DNA of 64,000 bases from Marinobacter bohaiensis. Lineage in GTDB: Bacteria > Pseudomonadota > Gammaproteobacteria > Pseudomonadales > Oleiphilaceae. The translations under genes were made by a program, and so were the position numbers. The notes beneath the pieces were generated by a model, which was given only the letters and a program-made list of their open reading frames with translations, was not told the origin of the DNA and made no database searches. Positions 8,541 through 18,011 of this stretch are shown here, piece after piece; the first letter of the stretch is position 1, and every line of letters begins with the position of its first letter. The stretch spans positions 1,922,001 through 1,986,000 of the forward strand of contig NZ_QGEH01000001.1 of assembly GCF_003258515.1 (NCBI RefSeq), written 5' to 3'.

Positions 8541-9668
8541 ATGGCTGAGAAAAAACTGGGCGGCGCTGGCCTTCGTGGTCAGGTCGCTGGCGAAACCGCA
8601 CTGTGTACCGTCGGCAAATCAGGTACCGGGCTGACCTATCGGGGCTACGACATCACCGATCTGGCGGACAATGCCCAGTTTGAGGAAGTGGCCTACCTGC
8701 TGCTGCGCGGCAAGCTGCCCAACCAGCAGGAGCTGGACGCCTACAAGAGCCGGCTGCGCGGATTGCGGGCGCTGCCGGACGCTGTCAAGACGGTTCTCGA
8801 GCAGATTCCCAAAGACGCCCACCCGATGGACGTCATGCGCACCGGCTGCTCCATGCTGGGCAACCTGGAGACCGAGCAGGACTTCAGCGAGCAGGACGAC
8901 AAGATCGACCGCATGCTGGCGGTGTTCCCGAGCATCATCACCTACTGGTACCGCTTCGCCCACGAAGGCGTACGCATTCAGACCGACGGAGACTGCGACT
9001 CCATCGGCGGGCATTTCCTGGAGCTTCTGCACGGCAAGAAGCCCAGCGAGCTGCACGAGCGCGTCATGAACGTCTCGCTGATTCTCTACGCCGAGCACGA
9101 GTTCAACGCCTCGACCTTCACCGCGCGGGTCTGCGCCTCCACGCTGTCCGACATCCACAGCTGCGTGACCGGCGCCATCGGCACGCTGCGTGGACCGCTG
9201 CACGGCGGCGCCAACGAAGCCGCCATGGCGCTGATCCAGAAGTTCCAGACTCCGGATGAAGCGGAGCAGGGGCTGCTGGGCATGCTCGAACGCAAGGAAA
9301 AGATCATGGGCTTCGGCCACGCGATCTACCGCGAGTCCGATCCGCGCAACGGCATCATCAAGAAGTGGTCCGAAAAACTGGCGCAGGAAGTGGGCGACGA
9401 GGTGCTGTATCCCGTCTCGGTGCGCTGCGAAGAGGTCATGTGGCGCGAGAAGAAACTGTTCTGTAACGCCGACTTCTTCCACGCCTCGGCCTATCACTTC
9501 ATGGGCATCCCGACCGAGCTGTTCACGCCGATCTTCGTGATGTCACGGGTGTCCGGCTGGACCGCCCACGTGAAGGAGCAGCGTGAAAACAACCGGATCA
9601 TCCGTCCCAGCGCGGACTACACCGGTCCGGATCACGCCGAGTGGCTGCCGATTGAGAAGCGCGCCTGA
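8541..9668 (+). CDS. prpC: 2-methylcitrate synthase
   Basis: 375 residues, citrate-synthase fold. It condenses propionyl-CoA with oxaloacetate to 2-methylcitrate. Catalytic and binding blocks are visible: LHGGANEAAM (active-site His), GFGHAIYRESDPR (second His and substrate Arg) and the C-terminal SRVSGWTAHVKEQ with NRIIRP. The N-terminal AETALCTVGKSGTGLTYRGYD is typical of PrpC rather than of the longer GltA. AAGGTGA precedes the ATG. Ninety-six bases separate it from prpB. Confidence 0.95.
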   Translation: MAEKKLGGAGLRGQVAGETALCTVGKSGTGLTYRGYDITDLADNAQFEEVAYLLLRGKLPNQQELDAYKSRLRGLRALPDAVKTVLEQIPKDAHPMDVMRTGCSMLGNLETEQDFSEQDDKIDRMLAVFPSIITYWYRFAHEGVRIQTDGDCDSIGGHFLELLHGKKPSELHERVMNVSLILYAEHEFNASTFTARVCASTLSDIHSCVTGAIGTLRGPLHGGANEAAMALIQKFQTPDEAEQGLLGMLERKEKIMGFGHAIYRESDPRNGIIKKWSEKLAQEVGDEVLYPVSVRCEEVMWREKKLFCNADFFHASAYHFMGIPTELFTPIFVMSRVSGWTAHVKEQRENNRIIRPSADYTGPDHAEWLPIEKRA

Positions 9669-9755
9669 CGCGCCAATGAGAGAGACCGGAGCCGGCCGCA
9701 CTGGCCGGTTCCGACACAAAGGCCCTCCGACCATTCTTCACAAGAGCCTTAAGTC

Positions 9756-12362
9756 ATGAACACCCAATACCGCAAGCCCCTGCCGGGCACCGACTACGAC
9801 TACTTCGATACCCGCAAGGCGGTCGACGCCATCCAGCCCGGCGCCTACGACAAGCTCCCGTACACCTCCCGTATCCTGGCGGAGCAGCTGGTGCGCCGCT
9901 GTGATCCGTCCATGCTGACCGATTCCCTGAAACAGCTGATCGAACGCAAGCGGGATCTGGATTTTCCCTGGTATCCGGCCCGCGTGGTGTGTCACGACAT
10001 CCTGGGGCAGACCGCCCTGGTCGACCTGGCCGGCCTGCGCGATGCGATCGCCGAGAAGGGCGGCGATCCGGCCAAGGTGAACCCGGTGGTGCCCACCCAG
10101 CTGATCGTCGACCATTCGCTGGCCGTCGAGCATCCGGGATTCGAGAAGGACGCGTTCGAGAAGAACCGCGCCATCGAGGATCGCCGCAACGACGACCGCT
10201 TCCACTTCATCAACTGGACCAAGACCGCGTTCGAGAACGTGGACGTGATCCCGCCGGGCAACGGCATCATGCACCAGATCAACCTGGAGAAGATGTCGCC
10301 GGTGGTCCAGGTGCGCGACCGCGTGGCGTTCCCGGATACCTGTGTCGGCACCGACAGCCACACGCCGATGGTCGATGCCCTCGGCGTGATTTCCGTCGGT
10401 GTGGGCGGTCTGGAAGCTGAAAGCGTCATGCTGGGCCGTGCCTCCATGATGCGCCTGCCGGACATTGTCGGCGTGGAGCTGACCGGCAAGCTGCAGCCGG
10501 GCATTACCGGCACGGACATGGTCCTGGCGTTGACCGAATTCCTGCGCAAGGAGCGGGTCGTCGGTGCGTACCTGGAATTCTTTGGCGAAGGCGCCGACAG
10601 CCTGACTGTGGGCGACCGCGCCACCATCTCCAACATGACGCCGGAATACGGCGCCACGGCCGCGATGTTCTACATCGACGACCAGACCATCGACTACCTG
10701 AAGCTGACCGGTCGCGATGACGAACAGGTGGCTCTGGTGGAGAGCTTCGCGAAGCACACCGGTCTGTGGTCGGACAGCCTCAGGAACGCCGAGTACGAGC
10801 GCGTGCTGACGTTTGATCTGTCCAAGGTCGTGCGCACGCTGGCCGGTCCCTCCAATCCGCACGCGCACCTGCCGACGTCGGAACTGGCGCAGCGCGGCAT
10901 TGCCGGCCAGTGGGAAGAGAAAGAAGGCGAGATGCCGGACGGTGCGGTCATCATTGCCGCCATCACCAGCTGCACGAACACTTCCAACCCGCGCAACATG
11001 GTCGCGGCCGGCCTGATCGCCCGCAACGCCAACAAGCTGGGCCTGATCCGTAAGCCGTGGGTAAAATCCTCCCTGGCGCCTGGGTCCAAGACCGTCAAAA
11101 TGTATCTGGAAGAGGCGGAGCTGCTGCCGGAGCTGGAACAATTGGGCTTCGGCGTGGTTGCCTTTGCCTGCACCACCTGCAACGGCATGAGCGGTGCGCT
11201 CGATCCCAAGATCCAGAAAGAAGTGGTTGACCGGGATCTCTATTCAACGGCGGTGCTGTCCGGTAACCGCAACTTCGACGGCCGGATTCATCCCTACGCC
11301 AAGCAGGCGTTCCTGGCCTCGCCGCCGCTGGTGGTCGCCTACGCCATTGCCGGCACCATCCGTTTCGACATCGAGAAGGACGCTCTGGGCCACGACGCCG
11401 ACGGCAACCCGATCATGCTCAAGGACATCTGGCCTCAAGACGAGGAAATCGACGCCATCGTGAAGTCGTCGGTGAAGCCGGACCAGTTCCGCGACACCTA
11501 CATCCCGATGTTCGATGTCACCCGTAAGGCCCAGGCGCAGTCCGACCCGCTCTACGAGTGGCGCCCGATGAGCACCTACATCCGTCGCCCGCCGTATTGG
11601 GAAGGAGCGCTGGCCGGGGAAAAGAACCTGACGGGCATGCGCCCGCTGGCGGTCCTGGGTGACAACATCACCACCGATCATCTCTCCCCGTCGAACGCGA
11701 TCCTGGCGTCCAGCGCCGCCGGCGAATACCTCGCGAAAATGGGCCTGCCGGAAGAGGACTTCAATTCCTACGCGACCCACCGTGGCGACCATCTGACGGC
11801 GCAGCGGGCCACGTTTGCGAACCCGAAGTTGCTGAACGAGATGGTTTCTGACGACAACGGCGAGATGAAACAGGGTTCCCTGGCGCGCATCGAACCGGAA
11901 GGGAAGGTAGTGCGCATGTGGGAGGCGATCGAGACCTACATGGATCGCAAGCAGCCTCTGATCATCGTCGCCGGTGCCGATTACGGGCAGGGCTCCTCCC
12001 GTGATTGGGCCGCCAAGGGCGTGGCCCTGGCCGGCGTTGAGGCCATCGTTGCCGAAGGCTTCGAACGGATTCACCGTACTAACCTGGTGGGTATGGGCGT
12101 GATGCCGCTGCAGTTCGAGGAAGGCACCACCCGCAAGACACTGGGCATCGATGGCACCGAAATGTTCGACGTCAAGGGCGAACCGTCACCGCGCGCGACG
12201 CTGGCGCTGGTGATCCACCGCGCCAACGGCGAGAGCCAGGAAGTTCCGGTCATTTGCCGCCTGGATACCCAGGAGGAAGTGTCCATCTACAAGGCGGGCG
12301 GTGTGCTGCAGCGCTTTGCGCAGGACTTCCTGGAGGCCGAGGCGGATAAGGCGAGTGCTTGA
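9756..12362 (+). CDS. acnD: Fe/S-dependent 2-methylcitrate dehydratase AcnD
   Basis: 868 residues, aconitase superfamily. In the methylcitrate cycle AcnD dehydrates 2-methylcitrate to a 2-methylaconitate isomer, working with PrpF. The 4Fe-4S ligands are visible: the first Cys in ITSCTNTSNP and the CxxC pair in ACTTCNGMSG. N-terminal GTDSHTPMVD and the C-terminal swivelling domain (DNITTDHLSPSNAI, GADYGQGSSRDWAAKG, GVMPLQF) are intact. Its place directly before prpF separates it from housekeeping aconitases AcnA and AcnB. The ribosome binding site is weak (AAGAG). Confidence 0.93.
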   Translation: MNTQYRKPLPGTDYDYFDTRKAVDAIQPGAYDKLPYTSRILAEQLVRRCDPSMLTDSLKQLIERKRDLDFPWYPARVVCHDILGQTALVDLAGLRDAIAEKGGDPAKVNPVVPTQLIVDHSLAVEHPGFEKDAFEKNRAIEDRRNDDRFHFINWTKTAFENVDVIPPGNGIMHQINLEKMSPVVQVRDRVAFPDTCVGTDSHTPMVDALGVISVGVGGLEAESVMLGRASMMRLPDIVGVELTGKLQPGITGTDMVLALTEFLRKERVVGAYLEFFGEGADSLTVGDRATISNMTPEYGATAAMFYIDDQTIDYLKLTGRDDEQVALVESFAKHTGLWSDSLRNAEYERVLTFDLSKVVRTLAGPSNPHAHLPTSELAQRGIAGQWEEKEGEMPDGAVIIAAITSCTNTSNPRNMVAAGLIARNANKLGLIRKPWVKSSLAPGSKTVKMYLEEAELLPELEQLGFGVVAFACTTCNGMSGALDPKIQKEVVDRDLYSTAVLSGNRNFDGRIHPYAKQAFLASPPLVVAYAIAGTIRFDIEKDALGHDADGNPIMLKDIWPQDEEIDAIVKSSVKPDQFRDTYIPMFDVTRKAQAQSDPLYEWRPMSTYIRRPPYWEGALAGEKNLTGMRPLAVLGDNITTDHLSPSNAILASSAAGEYLAKMGLPEEDFNSYATHRGDHLTAQRATFANPKLLNEMVSDDNGEMKQGSLARIEPEGKVVRMWEAIETYMDRKQPLIIVAGADYGQGSSRDWAAKGVALAGVEAIVAEGFERIHRTNLVGMGVMPLQFEEGTTRKTLGIDGTEMFDVKGEPSPRATLALVIHRANGESQEVPVICRLDTQEEVSIYKAGGVLQRFAQDFLEAEADKASA

Positions 12363-12404
12363 GCAACCGTCCCTGCCAGGCAAGAGCTATTAGTGTGGGG
12401 CTGA

Positions 12405-12428
12405 CTGGGGCACCTGACGGTGCCTCAG
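12405..12428 (+). terminator. hairpin between acnD and prpF, possible attenuator
   Basis: CTGGGGCACC, loop TGAC, GGTGCCTCAG: a 10-pair stem with one G-U. No T-run follows, so it may shape mRNA stability or partial termination rather than end the transcript. Confidence 0.35.
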
Positions 12429-12469
12429 AAGCTAAAGCATCTGCTACCTACTCGGGGTGACCTGAAAAT

Positions 12470-12511
12470 GTAGCCGACGCTTCAGCTTCGGAGCAGCCCG
12501 CAGGGCTGCCG
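12470..12511. repeat. REP-like double hairpin in the acnD-prpF gap
   Basis: Two adjacent short hairpins. The first has CCGA/TCGG plus GC/GC arms and a TTCA loop (12474-12491). The second is a perfect 7-pair GCAGCCC/GGGCTGC with a three-base loop (12493-12509). Compact paired hairpins in a 199-base gap inside an operon are typical of repetitive extragenic palindromes. Copy number cannot be judged from one window. Confidence 0.4.
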
Positions 12512-12561
12512 ATGATCCCCCCAGCGGCCGATATCGTCCACAGAATCCGGGAAACACCAAA

Positions 12562-13740
12562 ATGACCCACAAACCCCAAATCAGAATCCCCGCCACCTAC
12601 ATGCGGGGCGGCACCAGCAAGGGCGTGTTTTTCAACCTTGCCGATCTGCCCGAAGCGGCTCAGGTGCCGGGCGAAGCCCGCGACAAACTGCTGCTGCGCG
12701 TGATCGGCAGCCCCGATCCCTACGGCAAGCAGACCGACGGTATGGGCGGCGCCACGTCCAGCACCAGCAAGACCGTTATCCTGTCGAAAAGCGAAAGCCC
12801 GGATCACGACGTGGACTATCTGTTCGGCCAGGTCTCCATCGACAAGCCGTTCGTCGACTGGAGCGGCAACTGCGGTAACCTGACCGCGGCCGTCGGGGCC
12901 TTTGCCATCAATAACGGTCTGGTCGATCCGGGGCAGGTGCCTGAAAACGGCCTGGCAACGGTCCGGATCTGGCAGAAAAACATCGAGAAGACCATCATCG
13001 CCCGCATTCCCATGACGAACGGGGATGTGCAGGAAACCGGCGACTTCGAGCTGGACGGCGTCACCTTCCCGGCGGCGGAAGTCCAGGTTGAGTTCATGGA
13101 TCCGGCGGACGGTGAGGGCGCCATGTTCCCCACCGGCAACGTGGTCGACGACCTGGACGTGCCCGGCGTCGGCACCCTGAAAGCCACCATGATCAACGCC
13201 GGTATCCCGACCATATTCATCAATGCCGAGGCCATCGGCTACGAGGGCACGGAACTGCAGGAAGCGATCAACAACGACAACGAGGCACTGGCCCGTTTCG
13301 AAACCATTCGTGCCCACGGCGCGCTCAAAATGGGGCTGATCGGCGATGTCTCAGAAGCGGCCAATCGCCAGCACACGCCCAAGGTGGCCTTTGTCGCGCC
13401 GCCCAGGGGCTACGTGGCGTCCAGCGGGAAGGCAATCGCCGCGGCCGATATCGACGTGCTGGTCCGCGCGCTGTCCATGGGCAAGCTGCATCACGCCATG
13501 ATGGGCACCGCGGCGGTCGCCATCGCCACGGCCGCGGCGGTTCCGGGAACCCTGGTGAACCTGGCGGCGGGCGGCGGCGATCGCACGTCCGTGACCTTTG
13601 GTCATCCGTCGGGCACCTTGCGTGTCGGTGCCGAAGCCGAGTCCGTAAACGGTCAGTGGACCGCCAGGAAAGCCATCATGAGCCGCAGCGCCCGCATCCT
13701 GATGGAAGGCTGGGTGCGCATCCCGGAGGATGCCTTCTAG
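12562..13740 (+). CDS. prpF: PrpF, 2-methylaconitate cis-trans isomerase / AcnD accessory protein
   Basis: 392 residues, DAP-epimerase-like fold. PrpF isomerises the 2-methylaconitate released by AcnD so that a hydratase can convert it to 2-methylisocitrate. The N-terminal family signature is clear (PATYMRGGTSKGVFF), as are GGATSSTSKT and the SGNCGNLTAAVG block carrying a conserved Cys of the active-site cleft. The length is right for the family. The acnD-prpF pairing is the standard alternative to PrpD-only pathways. Confidence 0.94.
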   Translation: MTHKPQIRIPATYMRGGTSKGVFFNLADLPEAAQVPGEARDKLLLRVIGSPDPYGKQTDGMGGATSSTSKTVILSKSESPDHDVDYLFGQVSIDKPFVDWSGNCGNLTAAVGAFAINNGLVDPGQVPENGLATVRIWQKNIEKTIIARIPMTNGDVQETGDFELDGVTFPAAEVQVEFMDPADGEGAMFPTGNVVDDLDVPGVGTLKATMINAGIPTIFINAEAIGYEGTELQEAINNDNEALARFETIRAHGALKMGLIGDVSEAANRQHTPKVAFVAPPRGYVASSGKAIAAADIDVLVRALSMGKLHHAMMGTAAVAIATAAAVPGTLVNLAAGGGDRTSVTFGHPSGTLRVGAEAESVNGQWTARKAIMSRSARILMEGWVRIPEDAF

Positions 13741-13873
13741 GTTCCCCGTTTTAGGGGCCGGGCCGGTCGAAGGGCCCCGGCATCCGGTCCATACTGTCCT
13801 CACGTCATTGCAAAGCCGGGGCGGGGTGACGTCACGCCAGCCGCGTCCCCGGCAGGGATAAGGGAGAGCAGGC

Positions 13874-15358
13874 ATGTCCGCGACTTTCGATCTCAACGAA
13901 CGCCCAGACTACGACGACGTACTCCAACAGATCGCCGACTACGTGCTGACCTTCCGGGTCGACAGTCCGGAGGCGCTGGATACGGCCCGTCACTGTCTGA
14001 TAGACACCCTCGGCTGCGGTCTTCTGGCCCTGCGTTTCCCGGAATGCACCAAGCACCTCGGGCCGCTGGTTGAGGGGACAACGGTACCCCACGGGGCCCG
14101 CGTGCCGGGCACCCCGTTTCGGCTGGATCCGGTCAAGGCGGCCTGGGACATCGGCTGCATCGTGCGCTGGCTGGACTACAACGACACCTGGCTGGCCGCC
14201 GAATGGGGCCACCCATCCGACAACCTCGGCGCGATCCTGGCGGTTGCCGACCATCTGTCACAGAAACGCGTGGCCTCGGGTCATGCGCCGCTGACGATGC
14301 GCGAGGTGCTGGACAGCATGGTCATGGCCCACGAGATCCAGGGCGTGCTGGCGCTTGAGAACTCGTTCAATCGCGTGGGGCTGGATCACGTTGTGTTGGT
14401 CAAAGTGGCGTCCACGGCTGTCGCCGCCCGGCTGATGGGAGCGGATCGGGAACAGATCCTGTCGGCACTGTCGCACGCCTGGGTGGACGGACAGGCCCTG
14501 CGCACCTATCGCCATGCGCCGAACGCGGGCTCCCGGAAATCCTGGGCGGCGGGCGACGCCACGTCCCGGGCGGTGCGGCTGGCGGACATTGCCCTGCGTG
14601 GGGAAATGGGCATTCCCGGAGTGCTCACTGCGCCCCAATGGGGGTTTTACGACGTGCTGTTCAGCAAGACCAACAAGGACCAGGCGCTCAAACCGGAAGA
14701 GCAGCGTCGATTCTCGCTACCCCAGGCTTTCGGCAGCTACGTCATGGAAAACGTGCTGTTCAAGATTTCGTTTCCGGCGGAATTCCATGCCCAGACGGCG
14801 GCCGAGGCCGCGGTGACCTTGCACCCGCAAGTGAAAGACCGGCTCGACGACATCGACCGGGTGGTGATCACCACCCACGAATCCGCCATCCGCATCATTT
14901 CCAAGGTGGGCAAGCTGGCTAACGCCGCTGACCGGGATCACTGCCTGCAATACATGACGGCGGTGCCCCTGATATTCGGCTCCCTGACCGCCGATCACTA
15001 CGAGGACGATTTCCACCAGGCCCATCCGGAGATCGATGCCCTGCGCGACAGGATGGAGGTCGTCGAGGACGAGCGCTATACGCGGGAGTATCTGGAAGCC
15101 GACAAGCGGTCCATTGCCAACGCCGTGCAGGTGTTTTTCAGGGATGGTTCAAAGACGGAACAGGTGGCGGTGGAATACCCCATCGGCCATCGCCGCCGGC
15201 GCAAGGAGGGGATGGCGCTGCTGGAGGAGAAGTTCCGCCACAATCTGGCGACCCGTTTCCCGGTGGCGCGTTGCCGGGCGATTGAATCCCTATGCCTGGA
15301 TCCGCCCAAACTGGAGCAAATGGCGGTACACGAATTCATGGATCTGTTCGTGATATGA
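13874..15358 (+). CDS. prpD: 2-methylcitrate dehydratase PrpD
   Basis: 494 residues of the MmgE/PrpD family, a cofactor-free dehydratase for 2-methylcitrate. Recognisable parts are [10 protein letters not shown] near residue 40, [24 protein letters not shown] near residue 100, and the C-terminal lid domain with [19 protein letters not shown] precedes ATG 13874. The operon therefore encodes both AcnD/PrpF and PrpD, the arrangement known from Pseudomonas, where PrpD may supply the hydratase step. No prpE propionyl-CoA synthetase is in the window. Confidence 0.94.
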   Translation: MSATFDLNERPDYDDVLQQIADYVLTFRVDSPEALDTARHCLIDTLGCGLLALRFPECTKHLGPLVEGTTVPHGARVPGTPFRLDPVKAAWDIGCIVRWLDYNDTWLAAEWGHPSDNLGAILAVADHLSQKRVASGHAPLTMREVLDSMVMAHEIQGVLALENSFNRVGLDHVVLVKVASTAVAARLMGADREQILSALSHAWVDGQALRTYRHAPNAGSRKSWAAGDATSRAVRLADIALRGEMGIPGVLTAPQWGFYDVLFSKTNKDQALKPEEQRRFSLPQAFGSYVMENVLFKISFPAEFHAQTAAEAAVTLHPQVKDRLDDIDRVVITTHESAIRIISKVGKLANAADRDHCLQYMTAVPLIFGSLTADHYEDDFHQAHPEIDALRDRMEVVEDERYTREYLEADKRSIANAVQVFFRDGSKTEQVAVEYPIGHRRRRKEGMALLEEKFRHNLATRFPVARCRAIESLCLDPPKLEQMAVHEFMDLFVI

Positions 15359-15376
15359 AATGTTTTGCAAGATTTT

Positions 15377-15408
15377 AAAAAAGAGGTGCTTGTGGCACCT
15401 CTTTTTTT
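15377..15408 (+). terminator. Rho-independent terminator of the prp operon
   Basis: GAGGTGC (15383-15389), a five-base loop and GCACCTC (15395-15401), extended by six A-T pairs and ending in a run of seven T. It closes prpD and, having an A-run on the other side, could also work in reverse. Confidence 0.9.
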
Positions 15409-15439
15409 ATGTCCAAAAAATTTACAGCGTAGGCGTCAG

Positions 15440-15456
15440 TTTTTGTACGGACGTCC
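15440..15456 (+). promoter_or_regulatory. candidate PrsR-binding (PEP-CTERM) box
   Basis: TTTTTGTACGGACGTCC. The same box, TTTTTGTACACACGTAC, lies before the PEP-CTERM gene at 49663-50358. Both match TTTTTGTACNNACGTNC and sit 34-36 bases upstream of the GG of a sigma-54 promoter, a plausible enhancer position for an NtrC-type activator. Confidence 0.6.
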
Positions 15457-15491
15457 TTTAAAAACGATAAAAATCAGTCGGTTGATAATCC

Positions 15492-15507
15492 TGGTTCCCT
15501 TCTTGCT
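15492..15507 (+). promoter_or_regulatory. sigma-54 (RpoN) promoter of the PEP-CTERM gene at 15561
   Basis: TGGTTCCCTTCTTGCT carries the invariant GG (15493-15494) and GC (15505-15506) exactly 10 bases apart, with TTGC at the -12 element. Transcription would start near 15518, leaving a short leader. The activator is expected to be PrsR, encoded at 53240-54616. Confidence 0.7.
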
Positions 15508-15560
15508 ACGTGCCGCCGTGAACAATCACTAAAAACCAGTGTTGTAACAGGAGCTGTGCA

Positions 15561-16292
15561 ATGAAAATGGAACGCATACTCGGTTTGACGGCAGGTGTCG
15601 CATTAGGCGTCGCCGGCGTTGCCTCTTCGGCCAACGCTGCGCTGATGCTGTCCGTCAGTGGTGAGGGCGAAGCGGCCGCGCAGGCGGCGGAAAGCGCCTT
15701 CTTCAGCAAACTCAAATCCGGTTATCTGACCGAAGGGTTTGAAAGCTATACGGCAGGCACGGGATCGCAGGCCAATACGATCAGTACCTCGGTGGGTGAT
15801 TTCACCCAGGACGTGGCGGGCACAGGCGGGTCCTGTGATGACGGTGACTTCAGCTGCAGCGGCGGCGTGGCCATCCTGGACGCCGGTAGCACGCCATTCT
15901 TCGGTCGGTCGGCGGTGCCCACCGGCCCCGACAATGACAACTGGCTCGACAGCATGGACTCCCAGGAGATGACCTTCTCGGTTCTCGATGGGTACAACGC
16001 CGTCGGCTTCTACATCACCGACCCGAACGACGAGGGCGGCTATCTGACGGTCAGCGGCATGACCTTCAGCTACGAGGCGCTGTTTGGCAGCAGCCTTGAT
16101 GACGGTCAGGTCTTCTACGTCAGCCTCATCGACACCGATGGTCTGGGCGAGATTACGTTCTACTCCAACAACGAAAGCGATGGCTACGGTATCGACAACG
16201 TGACCGTTGGCGAAGTGCCTGAGCCGGGAACCCTGGCGTTGCTGGGTCTTGGTCTGGCGGGCGTTGGTGTCATGCGTCGCCGGAAGGCCTGA
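15561..16292 (+). CDS. PEP-CTERM sorting-domain protein
   Basis: 243 residues, secreted. A Sec signal ends in ANA (about residue 27), and the mature part is acidic and Ser/Gly/Asp-rich with a C-terminal beta-sandwich-like region (FYITDPNDEGGYLTVSG, GYGIDNVTVG). It ends in a textbook PEP-CTERM: VPEPGTLALL, a hydrophobic helix, then RRRKA. Exosortase A is expected to cut at this signal and hand the protein to the surface or matrix. AGGAG precedes ATG 15561. A sigma-54 promoter and an upstream box put it under PrsK/PrsR. The function of the mature domain is unknown; in floc-forming bacteria such proteins link cells to exopolysaccharide. Confidence 0.9.
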   Translation: MKMERILGLTAGVALGVAGVASSANAALMLSVSGEGEAAAQAAESAFFSKLKSGYLTEGFESYTAGTGSQANTISTSVGDFTQDVAGTGGSCDDGDFSCSGGVAILDAGSTPFFGRSAVPTGPDNDNWLDSMDSQEMTFSVLDGYNAVGFYITDPNDEGGYLTVSGMTFSYEALFGSSLDDGQVFYVSLIDTDGLGEITFYSNNESDGYGIDNVTVGEVPEPGTLALLGLGLAGVGVMRRRKA

Positions 16293-16324
16293 ATCCGGAA
16301 CGACTGATGAACGCTTTGAGCGAG

Positions 16325-16349
16325 AACCCCGGCCTGAGTCGGGGTTTTT
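16325..16349 (+). terminator. Rho-independent terminator after the PEP-CTERM gene
   Basis: AACCCCG, a short loop and CGGGGTT followed by TTT. It separates the PEP-CTERM transcript from the exopolysaccharide operon and shows that the long upstream extension of the next reading frame is not its real start. Confidence 0.8.
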
Positions 16350-16400
16350 GTTGTCGAAAAATTTTACATAGCTCAGTCATTTGTTTTGGAATGCACACGA

Positions 16401-16428
16401 TTGCACAGCCAGGCGAATGCAGTAGACT
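16401..16428 (+). promoter_or_regulatory. candidate sigma-70 promoter for the exopolysaccharide operon
   Basis: TTGCAC (16401-16406), 16-base spacer, TAGACT (16423-16428), about 70 bases before the GTG start of the priming transferase. No GG-N10-GC element is present here, so this operon is probably not directly sigma-54 dependent. Confidence 0.35.
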
Positions 16429-16498
16429 TCGTAGTATCTGGAGTCCGATCCACCGGCGTCAGGGAAGATTCCGGTATGCGTATCGCAAAGGAGTCGAC

Positions 16499-17911
16499 GT
16501 GGCACACGTCAGAATTTTCAGGCATTACATTCACATTCCGTTCGCAGTTCTGGGCCTGATCGATTTTCTGGTTCTGATTGGCGCGTTCTGTATTGCCGTT
16601 TTTTTCCGCTTTTTCGGCGACCTTCAGTTCTTTAACGAATCGCTGCCTTACATCTACCCGTCGGCCATTGTCTTCGCCGGCCTGAACCTGCTGCTGATGG
16701 TCGCCATGGGGGTGCACCAGTCCCGGCTCGAAGACGGCCTGTCGGGCATGATGCTGCGCACCATCCTGGCCCTGCTGCTGAGCATCCCGTTTTCGCTCAC
16801 TGCCTATATGCTGAGCGAAAACTGGCTCTGGTATCTGGGGGGAGACGGCGTGATCAGCTCCGCCTCCGTCTTCGGCTTCTTCCTGCTGGGTATCGTGCGC
16901 ACGCTCTACTTCACGATCGCCGGAGATGACACCTTCAAGCGCAAGGTATTGGTGCTGGGCGCCGGCTTCCGGGCCAAACAGCTGCTTGAGGATCTGCGAA
17001 CCCCGTTCAACCGCAAGGGGTTCAACCTGGTCGGCTTCGTACCCATGGACGGCGAGAAAGTGGAGGTGCCGGCCAACTATCTGGTCAATGTGCCGGTGTC
17101 GCTGCATCGCTACATCCTGGGGAATCCGGTGCGGGAGATCGTGGTGTCGGTCGACGACCGCCGCAAGGGCTTGCCCATGGAAGACCTGCTCGAGTGCAAG
17201 ATGGAAGGCGTTCATATCGTCGATGGCGCCGCCTTCTATGAGCGGGAATCCCGAAAGGTTGCCATGGAAATGATCACTCGGGGCTGGTTGGTGTTTTCCG
17301 ATGGGTTCACCGTCTCGTCGGTATCCGGCCTGGGCAAGCGGGCACTGGATATCCTGGCGGCCGGCACCCTGCTGATCGCGTCGTCGCCGCTGATGCTGCT
17401 GACGGTCCTGGCGATCAAGCTGGAAGACGGCTGGAAGGCGCCGGTGCTGTACAGCCAGGAACGGGTCGGGCTCAACGGCCAGGTGTTCCGGGTTCACAAG
17501 TTTCGCTCCATGCGGACCGATGCCGAGAAGAACGGCGCGGTCTGGGCGCAAAAGAACGACACGCGGGTCACCAGGGTGGGCGCCTTTATCCGCAAGGTGC
17601 GCATCGATGAGCTGCCACAGATCTTTAACGTGCTGAACGGCACCATGGCCTTTGTGGGGCCAAGACCGGAGCGGCCGATGTTCGTCGAGCAGCTGGCCGA
17701 GAAGATTCCGTTCTATAACGAACGGCACCGGGTGAAGCCGGGCATAACCGGATGGGCGCAGCTTTGCTTCGCCTACGCGGATAACGAAGAAGACACTCGC
17801 GAAAAGCTTCGCTATGACCTTTATTACATAAAGAACCAGAGTCTTCTTCTGGATTTGCTGGTCATTATTCAGACCGTCGAAGTGATCCTCTTCAAGAAAG
17901 GATCACGGTAG
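16499..17911 (+). CDS. XrtA-system polyprenyl glycosylphosphotransferase (priming sugar transferase)
   Basis: 470 residues from a GTG start (VAHVRIFRHYI), preferred because AAAGGAG precedes it and the longer frame runs back through a terminator. About four N-terminal membrane helices (residues 18-150) are followed by a nucleotide-binding-like region (VLVLGAGFRAKQLLEDL), a further hydrophobic hairpin, and the C-terminal bacterial sugar transferase domain (KFRSMRTDAE, RIDELPQIFNVL, FVGPRPERP, KPGITGWAQ). It attaches the first sugar-phosphate to undecaprenyl phosphate. The N terminus and domain order match the TIGR03013 family that accompanies exosortase A. It is the first gene of the biosynthetic operon. 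Confidence 0.92.
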   Translation: MAHVRIFRHYIHIPFAVLGLIDFLVLIGAFCIAVFFRFFGDLQFFNESLPYIYPSAIVFAGLNLLLMVAMGVHQSRLEDGLSGMMLRTILALLLSIPFSLTAYMLSENWLWYLGGDGVISSASVFGFFLLGIVRTLYFTIAGDDTFKRKVLVLGAGFRAKQLLEDLRTPFNRKGFNLVGFVPMDGEKVEVPANYLVNVPVSLHRYILGNPVREIVVSVDDRRKGLPMEDLLECKMEGVHIVDGAAFYERESRKVAMEMITRGWLVFSDGFTVSSVSGLGKRALDILAAGTLLIASSPLMLLTVLAIKLEDGWKAPVLYSQERVGLNGQVFRVHKFRSMRTDAEKNGAVWAQKNDTRVTRVGAFIRKVRIDELPQIFNVLNGTMAFVGPRPERPMFVEQLAEKIPFYNERHRVKPGITGWAQLCFAYADNEEDTREKLRYDLYYIKNQSLLLDLLVIIQTVEVILFKKGSR

Positions 17912-18011
17912 ACGCGACCAGGCCAAGGAACAGAACAACGCATGCAGTTTTCGGGGTCGGCCACGAAGGCCGGCTGCAATTTGCTTCCAGTAAATGTCGT
18001 GAGGACACGAG

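Noticed and set aside
16307-16498. 64-residue N-terminal extension of the priming transferase
   Set aside because: It reads through the terminator at 16325-16349 and has no family similarity; GTG 16499 has AAAGGAG and the family N terminus.
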